Shown here one piece after another: positions 30,969 through 40,379 of a stretch of 64,000 nucleotides of DNA. The stretch is from positions 1 to 64,000 of the IMG/VR virus record IMGVR_UViG_3300018080_000001; one strand, given 5' to 3'. Every line of letters begins with the position of its first letter. The stretch's first letter is position 1. The notes below the pieces were generated by a model. It ran no database searches. It saw nothing but the letters and a program-made list of their open reading frames with translations, and was not told where the DNA came from. The stretch is from a virus. The position numbers and the translations under genes were made by a program.

Positions 30969-33026
30969 TTATACCTCCAAAGTTGTATTTCCTTCTCTTT
31001 TTCTTGCTATCCATGTTTCATCAAAATTTATGAGATTACTAGCTTTGCCCGAATTATCGGTTATTATTATAGTACCTTGGCAACTCATGTTATTAAAATT
31101 ACCTGCTAATTTTTGACTATTTTCCTCATCCATATAAGAAAATATTTCATCCAATATTTGTATATTACAACCGCACCCATATTCTCCAGCTATATCATGT
31201 ATAGCTCTATTAATAGCATTAGAAAACCTACCCACTTCTCCCTCAGAGCACAATTTAGGGTCTATGACTTTACCCCCATCTATAATAGATACAGCAATAT
31301 CACTTTTCAAAATATCAGATAAAAAGGCTTTATCCTTCTTGTTCTTTTTCTCTTCGAATGCCTTTATATCTATTAACGCCGTATCACCCGCGCTATTTAA
31401 ATAACCATTTACATAATTTACCAGATTAATAATAGAAGCCGATAGCTTATGTAATTTAATAAAGGGAATATTACCTATAACCCATTCATATATATAGATA
31501 TCATCACTTATTTTATTTTTGTCTTCATTTAATAAACTTAATTCCTTTTTCCTTTTATTCAGGTCTTCTTTTAAATTTTCCAATTTTGATATATTGGATT
31601 TAGCTGCTTCAATAGCATTATTACTCAAATCTATTTGACCTTTATAATCTCTAAAACTATCCTCCAATACTTTAATGTCTTTACTTAGTTCATCAATTTT
31701 ACTTCTATTTTTATGTATGAGTTTAGAAGTTTTCTCATGCTGCTTAGTAAAAGTCTCTATCTCACCATTAATCAAATTTATCTTTTTATCATTATCTTTC
31801 ACAACTTTCTTAGATAAATTATCTAGTCTAAGTTTTTCTTCTTTTAGAGACTCATTTTTTTTATTATATTTTTCTGTTATATCCTTTAGATCTTTTTTCA
31901 AATTTATAATACGCGAATGAAGCTCTTCTTTCTTTTCCTTTGTTATTTCGGACTCGCACATCGGGCATATGTCCAAATCCTTTACTTTTCCAATTCCGCT
32001 ATTAAAGGCTTCTAACTTACCTTTTATAATATTACATTCAGAGGATAAAGATTCTAACTTTTTATTTATAGCATTCAATTTTTTATCATCCACGTTTATC
32101 CTACAATTATAAACAGCGGATAGCTCTAATTTCAACCTATTTATTTCCTTATTCACATTTATAAATTCTGAGGAATTAGAAAGAGTCTGAAGATCCTTTT
32201 CTAAAATTTCTACCTCTTTACAAAGAAGATCCCTGTTATTAATTTCCTTATCCAAATCTTTGCTCAAACTCGCTATTCTCGACTCATGCTTTACAATAGA
32301 TTCATGCCAATTGACAGAATCTAACTCTTTAAAATTATTTAAAATAACATTCAATTCGCCTTCCTTAAAGGAAATTGATTTATCTTTACTCTCTATATCC
32401 GATTTTAAATAATTCCTTTTCTTCCTAAAAATATCTAATACTTTATCCCACTTATCGACTCCAGTTATACCCGATAAAATATCGATCTTATCTTTATTTG
32501 TACCGCGCAAAAATTTATTAGAAACTCTTGGAGACATATAAGATAAAGCTAGAAATCTTTCATATGTAATACCTAATATATCAATTACTTTAGTTCTAGT
32601 ATCCTTTATACTGGATTCTCTCTCATCTATCCAGCCTCCATCATATCTATCTAAAAATAAAGCAGGCCCTTTACTCTTATAAGAAATATTATTATTGTTA
32701 TCCACTGGATAATATTCCTCATTCCAACCGCGAACATAAGTAATACGGTAATGAATATTAGATATTATAAATTCTACACGAGCGCAACATCCATTACCCC
32801 AAACTACGTTTAAAGCACCGGAACCATTCGCACCCGAAGGATTCTCTCCGAATAAAACTTCACAAAGAGCGTTAAATAAAGAAGATTTTCCCGCAGCATT
32901 GGAACAACCATCTTTATCTTCGTTTATCCCAACTAAATGAACAATTTTATTATCGGGGAATACTATATTATTTGTTCTAGAATAAGAAAATAAACCAGTA
33001 GGGTTTATGTACTTTATATAAAGCAC
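30969..33026 (-). CDS. sbcC: SbcC/Rad50-type ATPase (T4 gp46-like)
   Basis: 685 residues. Walker A GCSNAAGKSS (40-49); long coiled coils on both sides of the zinc hook CPMC (354-357); ABC signature CSEGEVGRF (about 590-600) and Walker B IQILDEIF (about 632). It forms the ATPase half of the SbcCD nuclease that processes DNA ends and hairpins; in T4, gp46/47 starts recombination-dependent replication. Shorter than cellular SbcC (about 1,000), as for phage forms. Its partner gene is two genes upstream. Confidence 0.9.
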   Translation of the reverse strand: MLYIKYINPTGLFSYSRTNNIVFPDNKIVHLVGINEDKDGCSNAAGKSSLFNALCEVLFGENPSGANGSGALNVVWGNGCCARVEFIISNIHYRITYVRGWNEEYYPVDNNNNISYKSKGPALFLDRYDGGWIDERESSIKDTRTKVIDILGITYERFLALSYMSPRVSNKFLRGTNKDKIDILSGITGVDKWDKVLDIFRKKRNYLKSDIESKDKSISFKEGELNVILNNFKELDSVNWHESIVKHESRIASLSKDLDKEINNRDLLCKEVEILEKDLQTLSNSSEFINVNKEINRLKLELSAVYNCRINVDDKKLNAINKKLESLSSECNIIKGKLEAFNSGIGKVKDLDICPMCESEITKEKKEELHSRIINLKKDLKDITEKYNKKNESLKEEKLRLDNLSKKVVKDNDKKINLINGEIETFTKQHEKTSKLIHKNRSKIDELSKDIKVLEDSFRDYKGQIDLSNNAIEAAKSNISKLENLKEDLNKRKKELSLLNEDKNKISDDIYIYEWVIGNIPFIKLHKLSASIINLVNYVNGYLNSAGDTALIDIKAFEEKKNKKDKAFLSDILKSDIAVSIIDGGKVIDPKLCSEGEVGRFSNAINRAIHDIAGEYGCGCNIQILDEIFSYMDEENSQKLAGNFNNMSCQGTIIITDNSGKASNLINFDETWIARKREGNTTLEV

Positions 33027-33211
33027 TAAAAACCCTCTCTATCTAAATAATTCCATCTATGATTATTATCTTTCCTGTCATTCTTTACTAAATTTCCTCC
33101 ACAGATACACTTCCTATCCAATGTTTCAGGCTTTACTTCGGTATCACTAGTAAAAAGTTCTTCATCCTTTGTGCCGCATTTATCGCAGACATAACCTACC
33201 ATTCTAGCCAT
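33026..33211 (-). CDS. zinc-ribbon protein between sbcC and sbcD
   Basis: 61 residues. CDKCGTKDEE (9-18) and CICGG (about 35-39) form a rubredoxin-like ribbon similar to the regulatory-protein (FmdB/Zn-ribbon) type. Wedged between sbcD (8-nt overlap) and sbcC (1-nt overlap), so it may be a complex subunit. Confidence 0.6.
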   Translation of the reverse strand: MARMVGYVCDKCGTKDEELFTSDTEVKPETLDRKCICGGNLVKNDRKDNNHRWNYLDREGF

Positions 33212-34319
33212 TTTCTAACTCCTTTACTACCCCCACTACTTTTTCTTTTACTTTACCCTTCATTTCCTCTGTGATATTAGAAAAACCGCTTTCCAAATAC
33301 AAATGAAGGTCTTCAATAAAATTAGAAGATTCACCTATATTAATAACAACAGCATCTTGTTCAACTTTATATTTTTTAGCTATATTTATTTTGCGTGCAT
33401 TATAAAAAGTTTCATAATTCAACCATCTTTTATCCGCTGCAATTCTATCTACATCACTTTTAGACCCCACTAAAGCAATCTCCACATACTGATCAGTTAT
33501 TAAGGATTCGTCCAAATGTAAACCTTCAAATCTTGAAGTTGCGTCTACTTCAAATTCTATCTTAGAAAAAAAGTTACGAGTTGGTACAAATTTTTTATCT
33601 ATGTGCCATTGTCCATTTACTAAAGTAGCCTCTATATCCAACCAACCACGGGCATCATTAGCATCTGCCATAGTACGTTGAATAACAGATCCTACATAGC
33701 CGCCTTGAGTATTTTTAAAAGATATCATTTGCGGAATGTGAATATCACCACCAAAAACCATATTAAATTCAGGAATATCAATAGAACTTCTCTCCATTCC
33801 GAAATCTGCTGTATAAGAACCACCATCAAGATAAGACCCATACAAAATATCGTGGAATATAAATATCTCAAACTTACCTGTATTCCACCCATACCCTTCT
33901 GGGTCAAAATAACAACCCGCTGGCAAAGCTTGTATAATCATATATTCTGAGGGATAAGATCCTGGCTTATCCATAATAATAATATTAGGAATTCCTAATA
34001 AAGATTCTGAAGTATGCCAGCTTTTATTATTCTTTGTCCAATCATGATTACCAATCAATCTATAATTAGGGCAATTCTCAAGTAGTCCCTCACCCCATGC
34101 ACGTAGTAGTACTCTGTCCGCCCTTGTTTTTATTTCATCTTCTGGATCTCTTTTCAAAAATCTATCACCACAAAAAATAGTAAAATCCATATTATTTTCT
34201 ACAGCATGGGATAAAACTCTAGACTCCGCACTCTCGCAATCTTCTGTAGTAATACAACCAGCACCCAATCTGTCATAGTGTATATCAGAATACACAAGAA
34301 ATTTTATGCGGTCTTTCAT
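33204..34319 (-). CDS. sbcD: SbcD/Mre11-type nuclease (T4 gp47-like)
   Basis: 371 residues. Calcineurin-like motifs in order: YSDIHYDRLG (9-18), FCGDRFLKRD (about 49-58), GNHDW (about 95-99), FHDILYGS (about 154-161) and GGDIHIPQ (about 190-197). This is the Mn-dependent nuclease subunit that works with SbcC. C-terminal helical region would contact SbcC. Normal family length. Confidence 0.85.
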   Translation of the reverse strand: MKDRIKFLVYSDIHYDRLGAGCITTEDCESAESRVLSHAVENNMDFTIFCGDRFLKRDPEDEIKTRADRVLLRAWGEGLLENCPNYRLIGNHDWTKNNKSWHTSESLLGIPNIIIMDKPGSYPSEYMIIQALPAGCYFDPEGYGWNTGKFEIFIFHDILYGSYLDGGSYTADFGMERSSIDIPEFNMVFGGDIHIPQMISFKNTQGGYVGSVIQRTMADANDARGWLDIEATLVNGQWHIDKKFVPTRNFFSKIEFEVDATSRFEGLHLDESLITDQYVEIALVGSKSDVDRIAADKRWLNYETFYNARKINIAKKYKVEQDAVVINIGESSNFIEDLHLYLESGFSNITEEMKGKVKEKVVGVVKELENG

Positions 34320-34588
34320 GCTTCAATATCCGTATTCACAGATTCAGAATTTATTACGGAAATAAACGTAACAATAAAAGAAAATCTATCGTTTATAAAT
34401 TTTTTCAAACCTTTTATCATAGTAAGCTCTGATACACCCTCAATAGCAAGGGGAGAAGTTTTCAAATACCGTATAACTATATATTCTGCTAAAATATTTA
34501 AATCTTCGGCCAAAAATTTATCATCTATTTTACCTGTAAAACTATCTATAATAATGGCTAATAATTTTTGCTCCAGTTTAAGATCCAT
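34316..34588 (-). CDS. hypothetical protein downstream of recA
   Basis: 90 residues from MDLKLEQKLLAIIIDSF, whose ATG overlaps the recA stop; an earlier in-frame ATG at 34633 would overlap recA by 56 nt. Helical N-terminus, beta C-terminus. Position between recA and sbcD suggests a recombination accessory; no family match. Confidence 0.5.
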   Translation of the reverse strand: MDLKLEQKLLAIIIDSFTGKIDDKFLAEDLNILAEYIVIRYLKTSPLAIEGVSELTMIKGLKKFINDRFSFIVTFISVINSESVNTDIEA

Positions 34589-35573
34589 AAGCGTCAATAA
34601 CCTCTTTTTCCAAGGCTGACAAGCATTCTTCATTAGAATTAAAATAAGCCCACGTATTATTCATCCCCTGTCCTATCTTTTCATCCCTCCAAGAAAACCA
34701 AGATCCTGATTTCTTTACTATGTCCTTACCCAAAGCTAATTTTATTAAGTCTAAAGATCTGGGAACACCTAAACCAAATCTAAGCTCTGTTTTCCTCTTT
34801 CTGAATGGGGGAAATATTTTATTCTTAGTAACATGGTACTCTACTTCATTACCAACAATTTGATCTTCCCCGTCAATCTTCGCCTTTATCTTCAGTACTC
34901 TCTTAACCTCCACCCGCTGTGTAGCGTAGAATTTTAGAGCCTTTCCCCCTGTCGTAGTCTTAGCCCCCATTATTTGATTTCTTTCCTGATTCACAAATAT
35001 AAGTATCACACCGCTCTTGCTTATAGCTCCAGCCAACTTACGCATAGCCTTACTCATCATACGAGCATGCTCTGCTACTTTCTGGTCAGATATTTCTCCA
35101 TCCAGTTCCGATTGCGGTATTAGAGCAGCTACACTATCAACTACAATTATATCACCGGCATTCATTACAGAAGACAGGTCTATAACGGTGTCTAAACCAT
35201 TTTCCCCGCTATCAGGTTGCTGAATTAAAAGATTATCAATATCTACACCAATATTTTTAGCATATACAACGTCCAAAGCATGTTCTGCATCCACAAATGC
35301 CGCAATACCACCATTTTGTTGAGCCGCGATTATGGCGTGAAGGGTTGTAGTTGTCTTACCACCCCCTTCAGCACCATAAATCTCAATTATCCTCCCATGA
35401 GGATAACCTTTTCCAATTACCCCTGTAAGGACTAAGTCCAAAGACGATATTCCACTTGATATCGTTGGTACTTCATGCACAGAAGTACCAGACATCAACA
35501 TTATATTATCAACACCCTTCTTCTGAAGCTCTTTTAATACTTCAGTAGCCCTTATTTTTCTTTCTTCTGACAA
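34578..35573 (-). CDS. recA: RecA recombinase
   Basis: 331 residues. Walker A GAEGGGKT (67-74), catalytic Glu region FVDAEHAL (93-100), Walker B IIVVDS (142-147) and the loop MGAKTTTGGKALKFYATQR (202-220). It resembles bacterial-type RecA more than T4 UvsX and catalyses strand exchange on ssDNA. The acidic C-terminal tail of cellular RecA is short here. It stands between the putative ssDNA-binding protein and SbcCD genes. Confidence 0.92.
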   Translation of the reverse strand: MSEERKIRATEVLKELQKKGVDNIMLMSGTSVHEVPTISSGISSLDLVLTGVIGKGYPHGRIIEIYGAEGGGKTTTTLHAIIAAQQNGGIAAFVDAEHALDVVYAKNIGVDIDNLLIQQPDSGENGLDTVIDLSSVMNAGDIIVVDSVAALIPQSELDGEISDQKVAEHARMMSKAMRKLAGAISKSGVILIFVNQERNQIMGAKTTTGGKALKFYATQRVEVKRVLKIKAKIDGEDQIVGNEVEYHVTKNKIFPPFRKRKTELRFGLGVPRSLDLIKLALGKDIVKKSGSWFSWRDEKIGQGMNNTWAYFNSNEECLSALEKEVIDAYGS

Positions 35574-35586
35574 TGTAGACTCCTAA

Positions 35587-36903
35587 TTAATCCCAAGATC
35601 GTCTTCCTTGTACCGGAGAATTATCAGGAGGATTTCTATCTGGTGTAGGGGGTACGGACGCTGCTTCTGTCTGCGGTTGCGGCGGCACAGGCTTTGGTAC
35701 GTCTCCACCAATAGGAGCAGGCATAGGTGCATTCTGCGTAGTCTGAGGAACAAAATTCGTGGGTGGAGCAGGAACAGGGGCAGAAGCTGCCGGATTAGTG
35801 GGTACAGAACCCTGTACAGGATCAGGCGCTGGAGAACTATTTGAAGCAGAAGATTGAGCAGGCGGCATATTCATTGAAGGAGCCGGTTGACTAGACGGTT
35901 GAGTTGTAGACTGCGGAGTGTTAGAATGTGTGGTCTTTTCTTCACTAACGCCTAAATAATATTGCATCTCAGACTTACTGGCCAACTGGATAAACTTAGA
36001 CGGATCTGACATAGCTTCTACATTGCTAATATAATCCAGCCATTGCTTATCAATACTAACCTTATTCCCGGATACTACAGTATACGCAGTTTTAATCATA
36101 TCATTACCAACACACTTTGTAGTATCTTTCTTAATCGTGACAATCATTACTTCCGGGTTTTCTGTATCATAGAACTCAACCCCATTCTCATGTATTGCAT
36201 ATAAACCATCAAAAACAGACTTAGGCGCAATCCAAAACTGATGTTGAACAAATTCCTGACCATCATCCATTTTTCTATTTCCGATCATCTTATCATAATC
36301 AAAAATAGGTATAATATAACGTTCAGTAGCTTTATAATCACGTGCAGTTTTTCTCGTGGTCTTTAGCAACTTATCACCGTCTACAAGAGCCCGATAAGAT
36401 TCCGTGTCCAAAGACTTTTTCCTATCTTCATCATATCCCAACTCTTCAAGTCGAGAATTAAATACGTCCCAAAGCTCTTGTTCCCTATTACAAAATTCGC
36501 AATGATCCGTTTCAAACAATTTATCATATTCAAGAACACCTCTAAGATAATAATTCATCTTATTGGGACAAAATACGTACGAAAATCCGATTGTTCCATC
36601 AGCACGCTGAAAATTAGGAACTCTGTGTACAATAACCTTAAAATAAAAAGTGTATAAATCCTCGGGTATCGCTATGAGACCACCATTATTATCCACTAAA
36701 CCGTAACGCTGTACCATTTCCTGATCAGGATTAAATAACTTCCAATTTGCAGGACGCAACAAGGGTATAATAACTTTGTTACTATGTACTGCACCAGCTT
36801 TATCCGGCAAAGGTCTCCAAATCTCGGGAACAGCATCAAAAGAAGATCCGCCCCCCTTTTCTTTACTCTTCTCTTTCTTTATTGGCATATTAAACTTTGA
36901 CAT
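35587..36903 (-). CDS. putative single-stranded DNA-binding protein (gp32-like)
   Basis: 438 residues. Residues 25-320 look like a phage OB-fold ssDNA-binding core with a CEFC (about 136-139) half zinc site, as in gp32-like proteins. The last 110 residues are a Pro/Ala/Ser/Gln-rich disordered linker ending GRRSWD, the short tip typical of SSB-type interaction tails. Position next to recA fits. Assignment is by layout and composition; no single invariant motif proves it. Confidence 0.6.
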   Translation of the reverse strand: MSKFNMPIKKEKSKEKGGGSSFDAVPEIWRPLPDKAGAVHSNKVIIPLLRPANWKLFNPDQEMVQRYGLVDNNGGLIAIPEDLYTFYFKVIVHRVPNFQRADGTIGFSYVFCPNKMNYYLRGVLEYDKLFETDHCEFCNREQELWDVFNSRLEELGYDEDRKKSLDTESYRALVDGDKLLKTTRKTARDYKATERYIIPIFDYDKMIGNRKMDDGQEFVQHQFWIAPKSVFDGLYAIHENGVEFYDTENPEVMIVTIKKDTTKCVGNDMIKTAYTVVSGNKVSIDKQWLDYISNVEAMSDPSKFIQLASKSEMQYYLGVSEEKTTHSNTPQSTTQPSSQPAPSMNMPPAQSSASNSSPAPDPVQGSVPTNPAASAPVPAPPTNFVPQTTQNAPMPAPIGGDVPKPVPPQPQTEAASVPPTPDRNPPDNSPVQGRRSWD

Positions 36904-36905
36904 TT

Positions 36906-37553
36906 CTAACCCTTTCCTGAGAGTCTATCCATCAGCTCTCGTTCACTTTTTGGTTCGATGTTATATTTCTTAGCCTTAATTAAATCCAAATATTCTTTCA
37001 TATGAAAAGACCGTGAATTTAATCTATCTGCAAAAACCTGTACTAACTTAGAGTCTTCTTCCAATTTATTTTGTGTCCGCACTACGTATTCAAAATACCA
37101 AATTGGATCTAAAGAGATCCATAGCATCATATCTTTTTTAAATTGGTCTTTACTAACTTCTATATTCTTTCCTTTTTTATATGCTTCCCACGCTAAATCT
37201 ACATAACTAATTATTTTTTCTTTAGCATCTTCAGAATAAACTAACACCGTCATGTCGTTTATAGCATTTACAGTAGGGCTTTTTTCTCCCTGTGCTTTCA
37301 AAATTAATTTTGCGTAAATCCTATTATGCGCCCACCACTTTTTTACTATCTCAGCTTCAAAAGCTTCGGATTTCTTCTTCAACTTAATAGCGAGTGCTTC
37401 CCAATAAGCCTGATGTCCTGCATGGGTTTGTAAAAGTTCCTCTATCATAGTTTCATTAAAACTCAAATGTTTTAATACATCCGTTTCCTCTACAAACTCA
37501 TCCAACTTTATAGAAACATTATTCGGGGATACCGATATTCTAAAATCTGGCAT
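36906..37553 (-). CDS. hypothetical protein in recombination cluster
   Basis: 215 residues, MPDFRISVSPNNVSIKLDEF. A beta-rich first 20 residues and a helical body with Trp-containing segments (KKWWAHNRIYAKLILK; SLDPIWYFEYVV). Its place directly beside the ssDNA-binding candidate suggests a recombination mediator, but I recognise no family. Confidence 0.55.
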   Translation of the reverse strand: MPDFRISVSPNNVSIKLDEFVEETDVLKHLSFNETMIEELLQTHAGHQAYWEALAIKLKKKSEAFEAEIVKKWWAHNRIYAKLILKAQGEKSPTVNAINDMTVLVYSEDAKEKIISYVDLAWEAYKKGKNIEVSKDQFKKDMMLWISLDPIWYFEYVVRTQNKLEEDSKLVQVFADRLNSRSFHMKEYLDLIKAKKYNIEPKSERELMDRLSGKG

Positions 37554-38056
37554 TAATCACTTGATTCATCTAGTATTTCTGAAGAAAAAGAACCACTTGC
37601 CCACCTAATACCATAAATAGAAAGAATTGGGGCAAAGTCTTTTATATTATGACGCTCGATTCCCTCCATATTCTGCTTTATATGCATTAATTCATGATGT
37701 ATAATACCCCGCTCTAACATTTTTATATCACCACCAGTTAATTGCAAATTATCTTCATGTATCGCAATTATATAAGATACATCTAAAAATTTAGTGTATT
37801 CAACATCCGTATCCGCTGGAATATAGTCTTTCAAATAATCAAATACAAAATGAGAAATAATAGTATAAGGGTCTTTTACATAATAGCACTTACCCAACCA
37901 ATCAGCTTTTCTTCCTCCTACGGTCCTTACGAATATAACGTGCCGCAGGTCTATGTGACCCAGGCTTTCCGTATATTCTGTCACCAACTCCGCTGCCACC
38001 TCTTTCAGACTTTCGTCTAGCTCCCAAACTGATCCGTTCTGTCCTGAAATTTCCAT
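37553..38056 (-). CDS. putative phage metallopeptidase
   Basis: 167 residues. IIHHELMHI (118-126) is an HExxH zinc site, followed by a third-ligand candidate in HNIKDFAP (136-143). Order and spacing match the PhageMetallopep family (short, about 150 residues, with a W-G-K strand: DWLGKCYYV, 52-60). Substrate unknown. Starts with TTGGAG, 6 nt upstream. Confidence 0.65.
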   Translation of the reverse strand: MEISGQNGSVWELDESLKEVAAELVTEYTESLGHIDLRHVIFVRTVGGRKADWLGKCYYVKDPYTIISHFVFDYLKDYIPADTDVEYTKFLDVSYIIAIHEDNLQLTGGDIKMLERGIIHHELMHIKQNMEGIERHNIKDFAPILSIYGIRWASGSFSSEILDESSD

Positions 38057-38339
38057 CTACAACTCCAATAGTTTCTAAACCTTCTGGTTTTATTATCTTC
38101 TTTTTAGGTTTATATATAGATATCTCTTCTACCTTAATATGTTCTTCCCACCCAGGTTCATCCCAAAATGGGGTAAATATATTAATGGATAAAGCACTAC
38201 CCTTTTTGTAACCGCCGCACCAACCACAGTATAATTCATAGTAATGCTTATATTCATTTACCCAAATAATCTTTCTAGGTCGTAAATACTTACCGCAAAG
38301 ATCGCATTTAACCTTACTATCCCATGGATTTAAACACAT
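37902..38339 (-). CDS. zinc-ribbon protein with basic tail, overlapping the peptidase gene
   Basis: 145 residues. CDLCGKYLRP (12-21) and YCGWCGGYKKG (about 38-48) make a C4 ribbon. The last 50 residues are Arg/Gly/Ser-rich (ARRKSERGGSG; RKDRRRKKS) and overlap the metallopeptidase gene by 155 nt in another frame. The ribbon part is well supported; the tail may be a readthrough extension. Confidence 0.55.
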   Translation of the reverse strand: MCLNPWDSKVKCDLCGKYLRPRKIIWVNEYKHYYELYCGWCGGYKKGSALSINIFTPFWDEPGWEEHIKVEEISIYKPKKKIIKPEGLETIGVVDGNFRTERISLGARRKSERGGSGVGDRIYGKPGSHRPAARYIRKDRRRKKS

Positions 38340-39396
38340 TTATGAAATAAACTTCCCACATAATCTTACTATTAGAAGATTCCCGCATCATGTGCTCTAT
38401 ATTCTCCCATTCATTTGAGAATAAAGATACATCCTCTAAGTTAGAAGTTAAATTACGTTTTAAGGAATCGTGACTTATTCCACTTTTATAATATATAGAC
38501 TTAGAATAAGCCCCACTTAAATAAACTGCAAAATCCCTTAATAAATTAGGAATACCTTCTAAAAATAAATATTGAAGATCTACCCCCTCCCTATACCAGC
38601 GTTCTACTTCCTCCAATGAAAACTTTAAATCTTTAGCACATAAAACGGCGGCTAAATCTTTATATCGGTCTACTGATATAATTCCTACAGATTCTTCTAA
38701 ATACGATATATCAAGGTCAGAATTATGTGAAGCAATAATCAACTGTTCTAAAATTTGATAGGTATCCCTTAGAGACCCATCACATCTCGCTGCCAAAGAA
38801 TCCACGAAGGGTGCAGTAAAGTCTTTCTCTTCCCCATCTAGTACACGACGCACACCAATACCTACGTCAACAGGAGAAAGAGCCCTGAGTGGCATAGAGA
38901 GACAGCGAGAACGTACAGTAGCTATAAGTTTATCAGGGTTTGTAGTTACTAGTAAAAATATAGTACTCCGATTAGGCTCTTCTAACGCCTTGAGCAAAGC
39001 ATTTTGCGCGGATTTAGAAAGCATATGACATTCATCCAATATCACCACATTATATTTATATATCGGAACTTGGTTTATAAGAGACTCAATTTTCCTTATA
39101 TCATCCACACTATTATTAGAAGCAGCATCGTATTCCATCACAGATTGATGTTTTTTACTAAAATTAACACACGAAGTACACCCGTTACAAATATCTCCTA
39201 ACTGCATAAAATTATCACAGTTCAGAGCTTTACCATATAATCGGGCTAGAGTGGTTTTTCCAACTCCGCGCATACCGGATAAAAGCATTGATTGAACTCT
39301 ACACATTAAAATAGAATTAATCATTATACGAACAGAAATATTCTGCCCGATAACTTCAGAAAATTTACTTGGGCGATATTTATTTGCGATAGACAC
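38317..39396 (-). CDS. dnaX: DnaX-like clamp-loader ATPase
   Basis: 359 residues. KYRPSKFSEVIGQ (6-18), Walker A GMRGVGKT (41-48), four zinc Cys (60, 70, 73, 76), DECH box (121-124), ALLKALEEP (133-141), and the SRC trans-acting motif (163-165). This is the gamma/tau motor that loads the sliding clamp. It lacks tau's extra C-terminal domains. No separate delta subunit is visible, so other subunits may come from the host or elsewhere in the genome. Confidence 0.9.
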   Translation of the reverse strand: MSIANKYRPSKFSEVIGQNISVRIMINSILMCRVQSMLLSGMRGVGKTTLARLYGKALNCDNFMQLGDICNGCTSCVNFSKKHQSVMEYDAASNNSVDDIRKIESLINQVPIYKYNVVILDECHMLSKSAQNALLKALEEPNRSTIFLLVTTNPDKLIATVRSRCLSMPLRALSPVDVGIGVRRVLDGEEKDFTAPFVDSLAARCDGSLRDTYQILEQLIIASHNSDLDISYLEESVGIISVDRYKDLAAVLCAKDLKFSLEEVERWYREGVDLQYLFLEGIPNLLRDFAVYLSGAYSKSIYYKSGISHDSLKRNLTSNLEDVSLFSNEWENIEHMMRESSNSKIMWEVYFINVFKSMG

Positions 39397-39689
39397 TAAA
39401 TTGCCGATATTTTTCTACAAAAAACTTCTTTCTCATCATTAAAATAATAAAAAATAAAGTCTTCAAATCTAAAATTGGAGTTAATAACCTTTATTTTTAT
39501 TTTTTTATCGCCAATTGTTAAAATTCCAATGTTTCCTTTTCGTACTTCTTCAATACTGGTTACTGGATCAATCTCAGGAATAGGAGTCTTTAACAAACTG
39601 GACAACATTTTAGCTTCTATATGTATAACCTCCAATTTATTATTATCTTTAATAATTTTTTTAAAAAAATCCATATCCAACTTTGACAT
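39396..39689 (-). CDS. hypothetical protein
   Basis: 97 residues, MSKLDMDFFKKIIKDNNKLE. Lys/Ile-rich alpha/beta. Ends exactly at the clamp-loader start. Unknown family. Confidence 0.5.
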   Translation of the reverse strand: MSKLDMDFFKKIIKDNNKLEVIHIEAKMLSSLLKTPIPEIDPVTSIEEVRKGNIGILTIGDKKIKIKVINSNFRFEDFIFYYFNDEKEVFCRKISAI

Positions 39690-39691
39690 TA

Positions 39692-39979
39692 CTACTTCTC
39701 CTTTTTACTTTCTTTTTGCAACTTCCTCATTCTATCCGCTAAAATTTTCCTTTGTTCCTCTGACGGACCACACTCGGACAACAACTGTTCACCCACCCGC
39801 TTAGGGTGATATTTTATCCATTCCAAATCAGGTTGGTTTTCCTCCAACCTAAAAGGCATCCATGTATAAAACGGACAACGACTATTTAAGCAATCCTGCC
39901 TTCCATCAAGATAATAACCCATGCACCTATGACAATGAGCTAAAATTGCATTTTTATAAGTAACTTTTAAATCTTTCAT
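39692..39979 (-). CDS. conserved phage zinc protein (CMGYYLDG type)
   Basis: 95 residues. CHRCMGYYLDGRQDCLNSRC then PFYTWMPFR (15-43): the C-x2-C-M-G-x-Y-x-D-G-x-x-D-C-x4-C-P arrangement is a widespread uncharacterised phage family, probably zinc binding. Charged helical C-terminus. Confidence 0.65.
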   Translation of the reverse strand: MKDLKVTYKNAILAHCHRCMGYYLDGRQDCLNSRCPFYTWMPFRLEENQPDLEWIKYHPKRVGEQLLSECGPSEEQRKILADRMRKLQKESKKEK

Positions 39980-39994
39980 AAATACAAATCTCCT

Positions 39995-40357
39995 TCAAAA
40001 AGGGATGTCATCTTTATTAGTAGAAACCCCAGGATCTTCACCACACACATTTTCCCAGTCCTTATCAGAAAACGGAAGAGTTTTCCTACAATTTGGAAAA
40101 TCAGTGCAACCCCAAAAAAGATTTCCATTTTCTCTATTAGACAACTTCCTCATGCTACTACCGCATTTAGGACATTTAGGTTCAGATCCATCTGATTTTC
40201 TAGTAATGAACTTAGACGGAGAATAAAAAACGATAACTTGTGCCGATCCTGCTACGCATTTATTAATATAAATATTACCCGCTATATTAAGCCAAGAATT
40301 AAGTTCCGCTTCTAATACTTCAGGTCTAAGAGATAGATTAAAAACTTTAGCTTTCAT
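39995..40357 (-). CDS. protein with topoisomerase-type zinc finger
   Basis: 120 residues. CPKCGSSMRKLSNRENG (about 62-78) with WGCTDFPNC (about 82-90) is the type IA topoisomerase C4 zinc ribbon, which binds ssDNA. The N-terminal 55 residues are a small alpha/beta unit. Likely an ssDNA or RNA-polymerase contact protein. Confidence 0.7.
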   Translation of the reverse strand: MKAKVFNLSLRPEVLEAELNSWLNIAGNIYINKCVAGSAQVIVFYSPSKFITRKSDGSEPKCPKCGSSMRKLSNRENGNLFWGCTDFPNCRKTLPFSDKDWENVCGEDPGVSTNKDDIPF

Positions 40358-40379
40358 ATCTTATCCTCCCAGCAACCTA

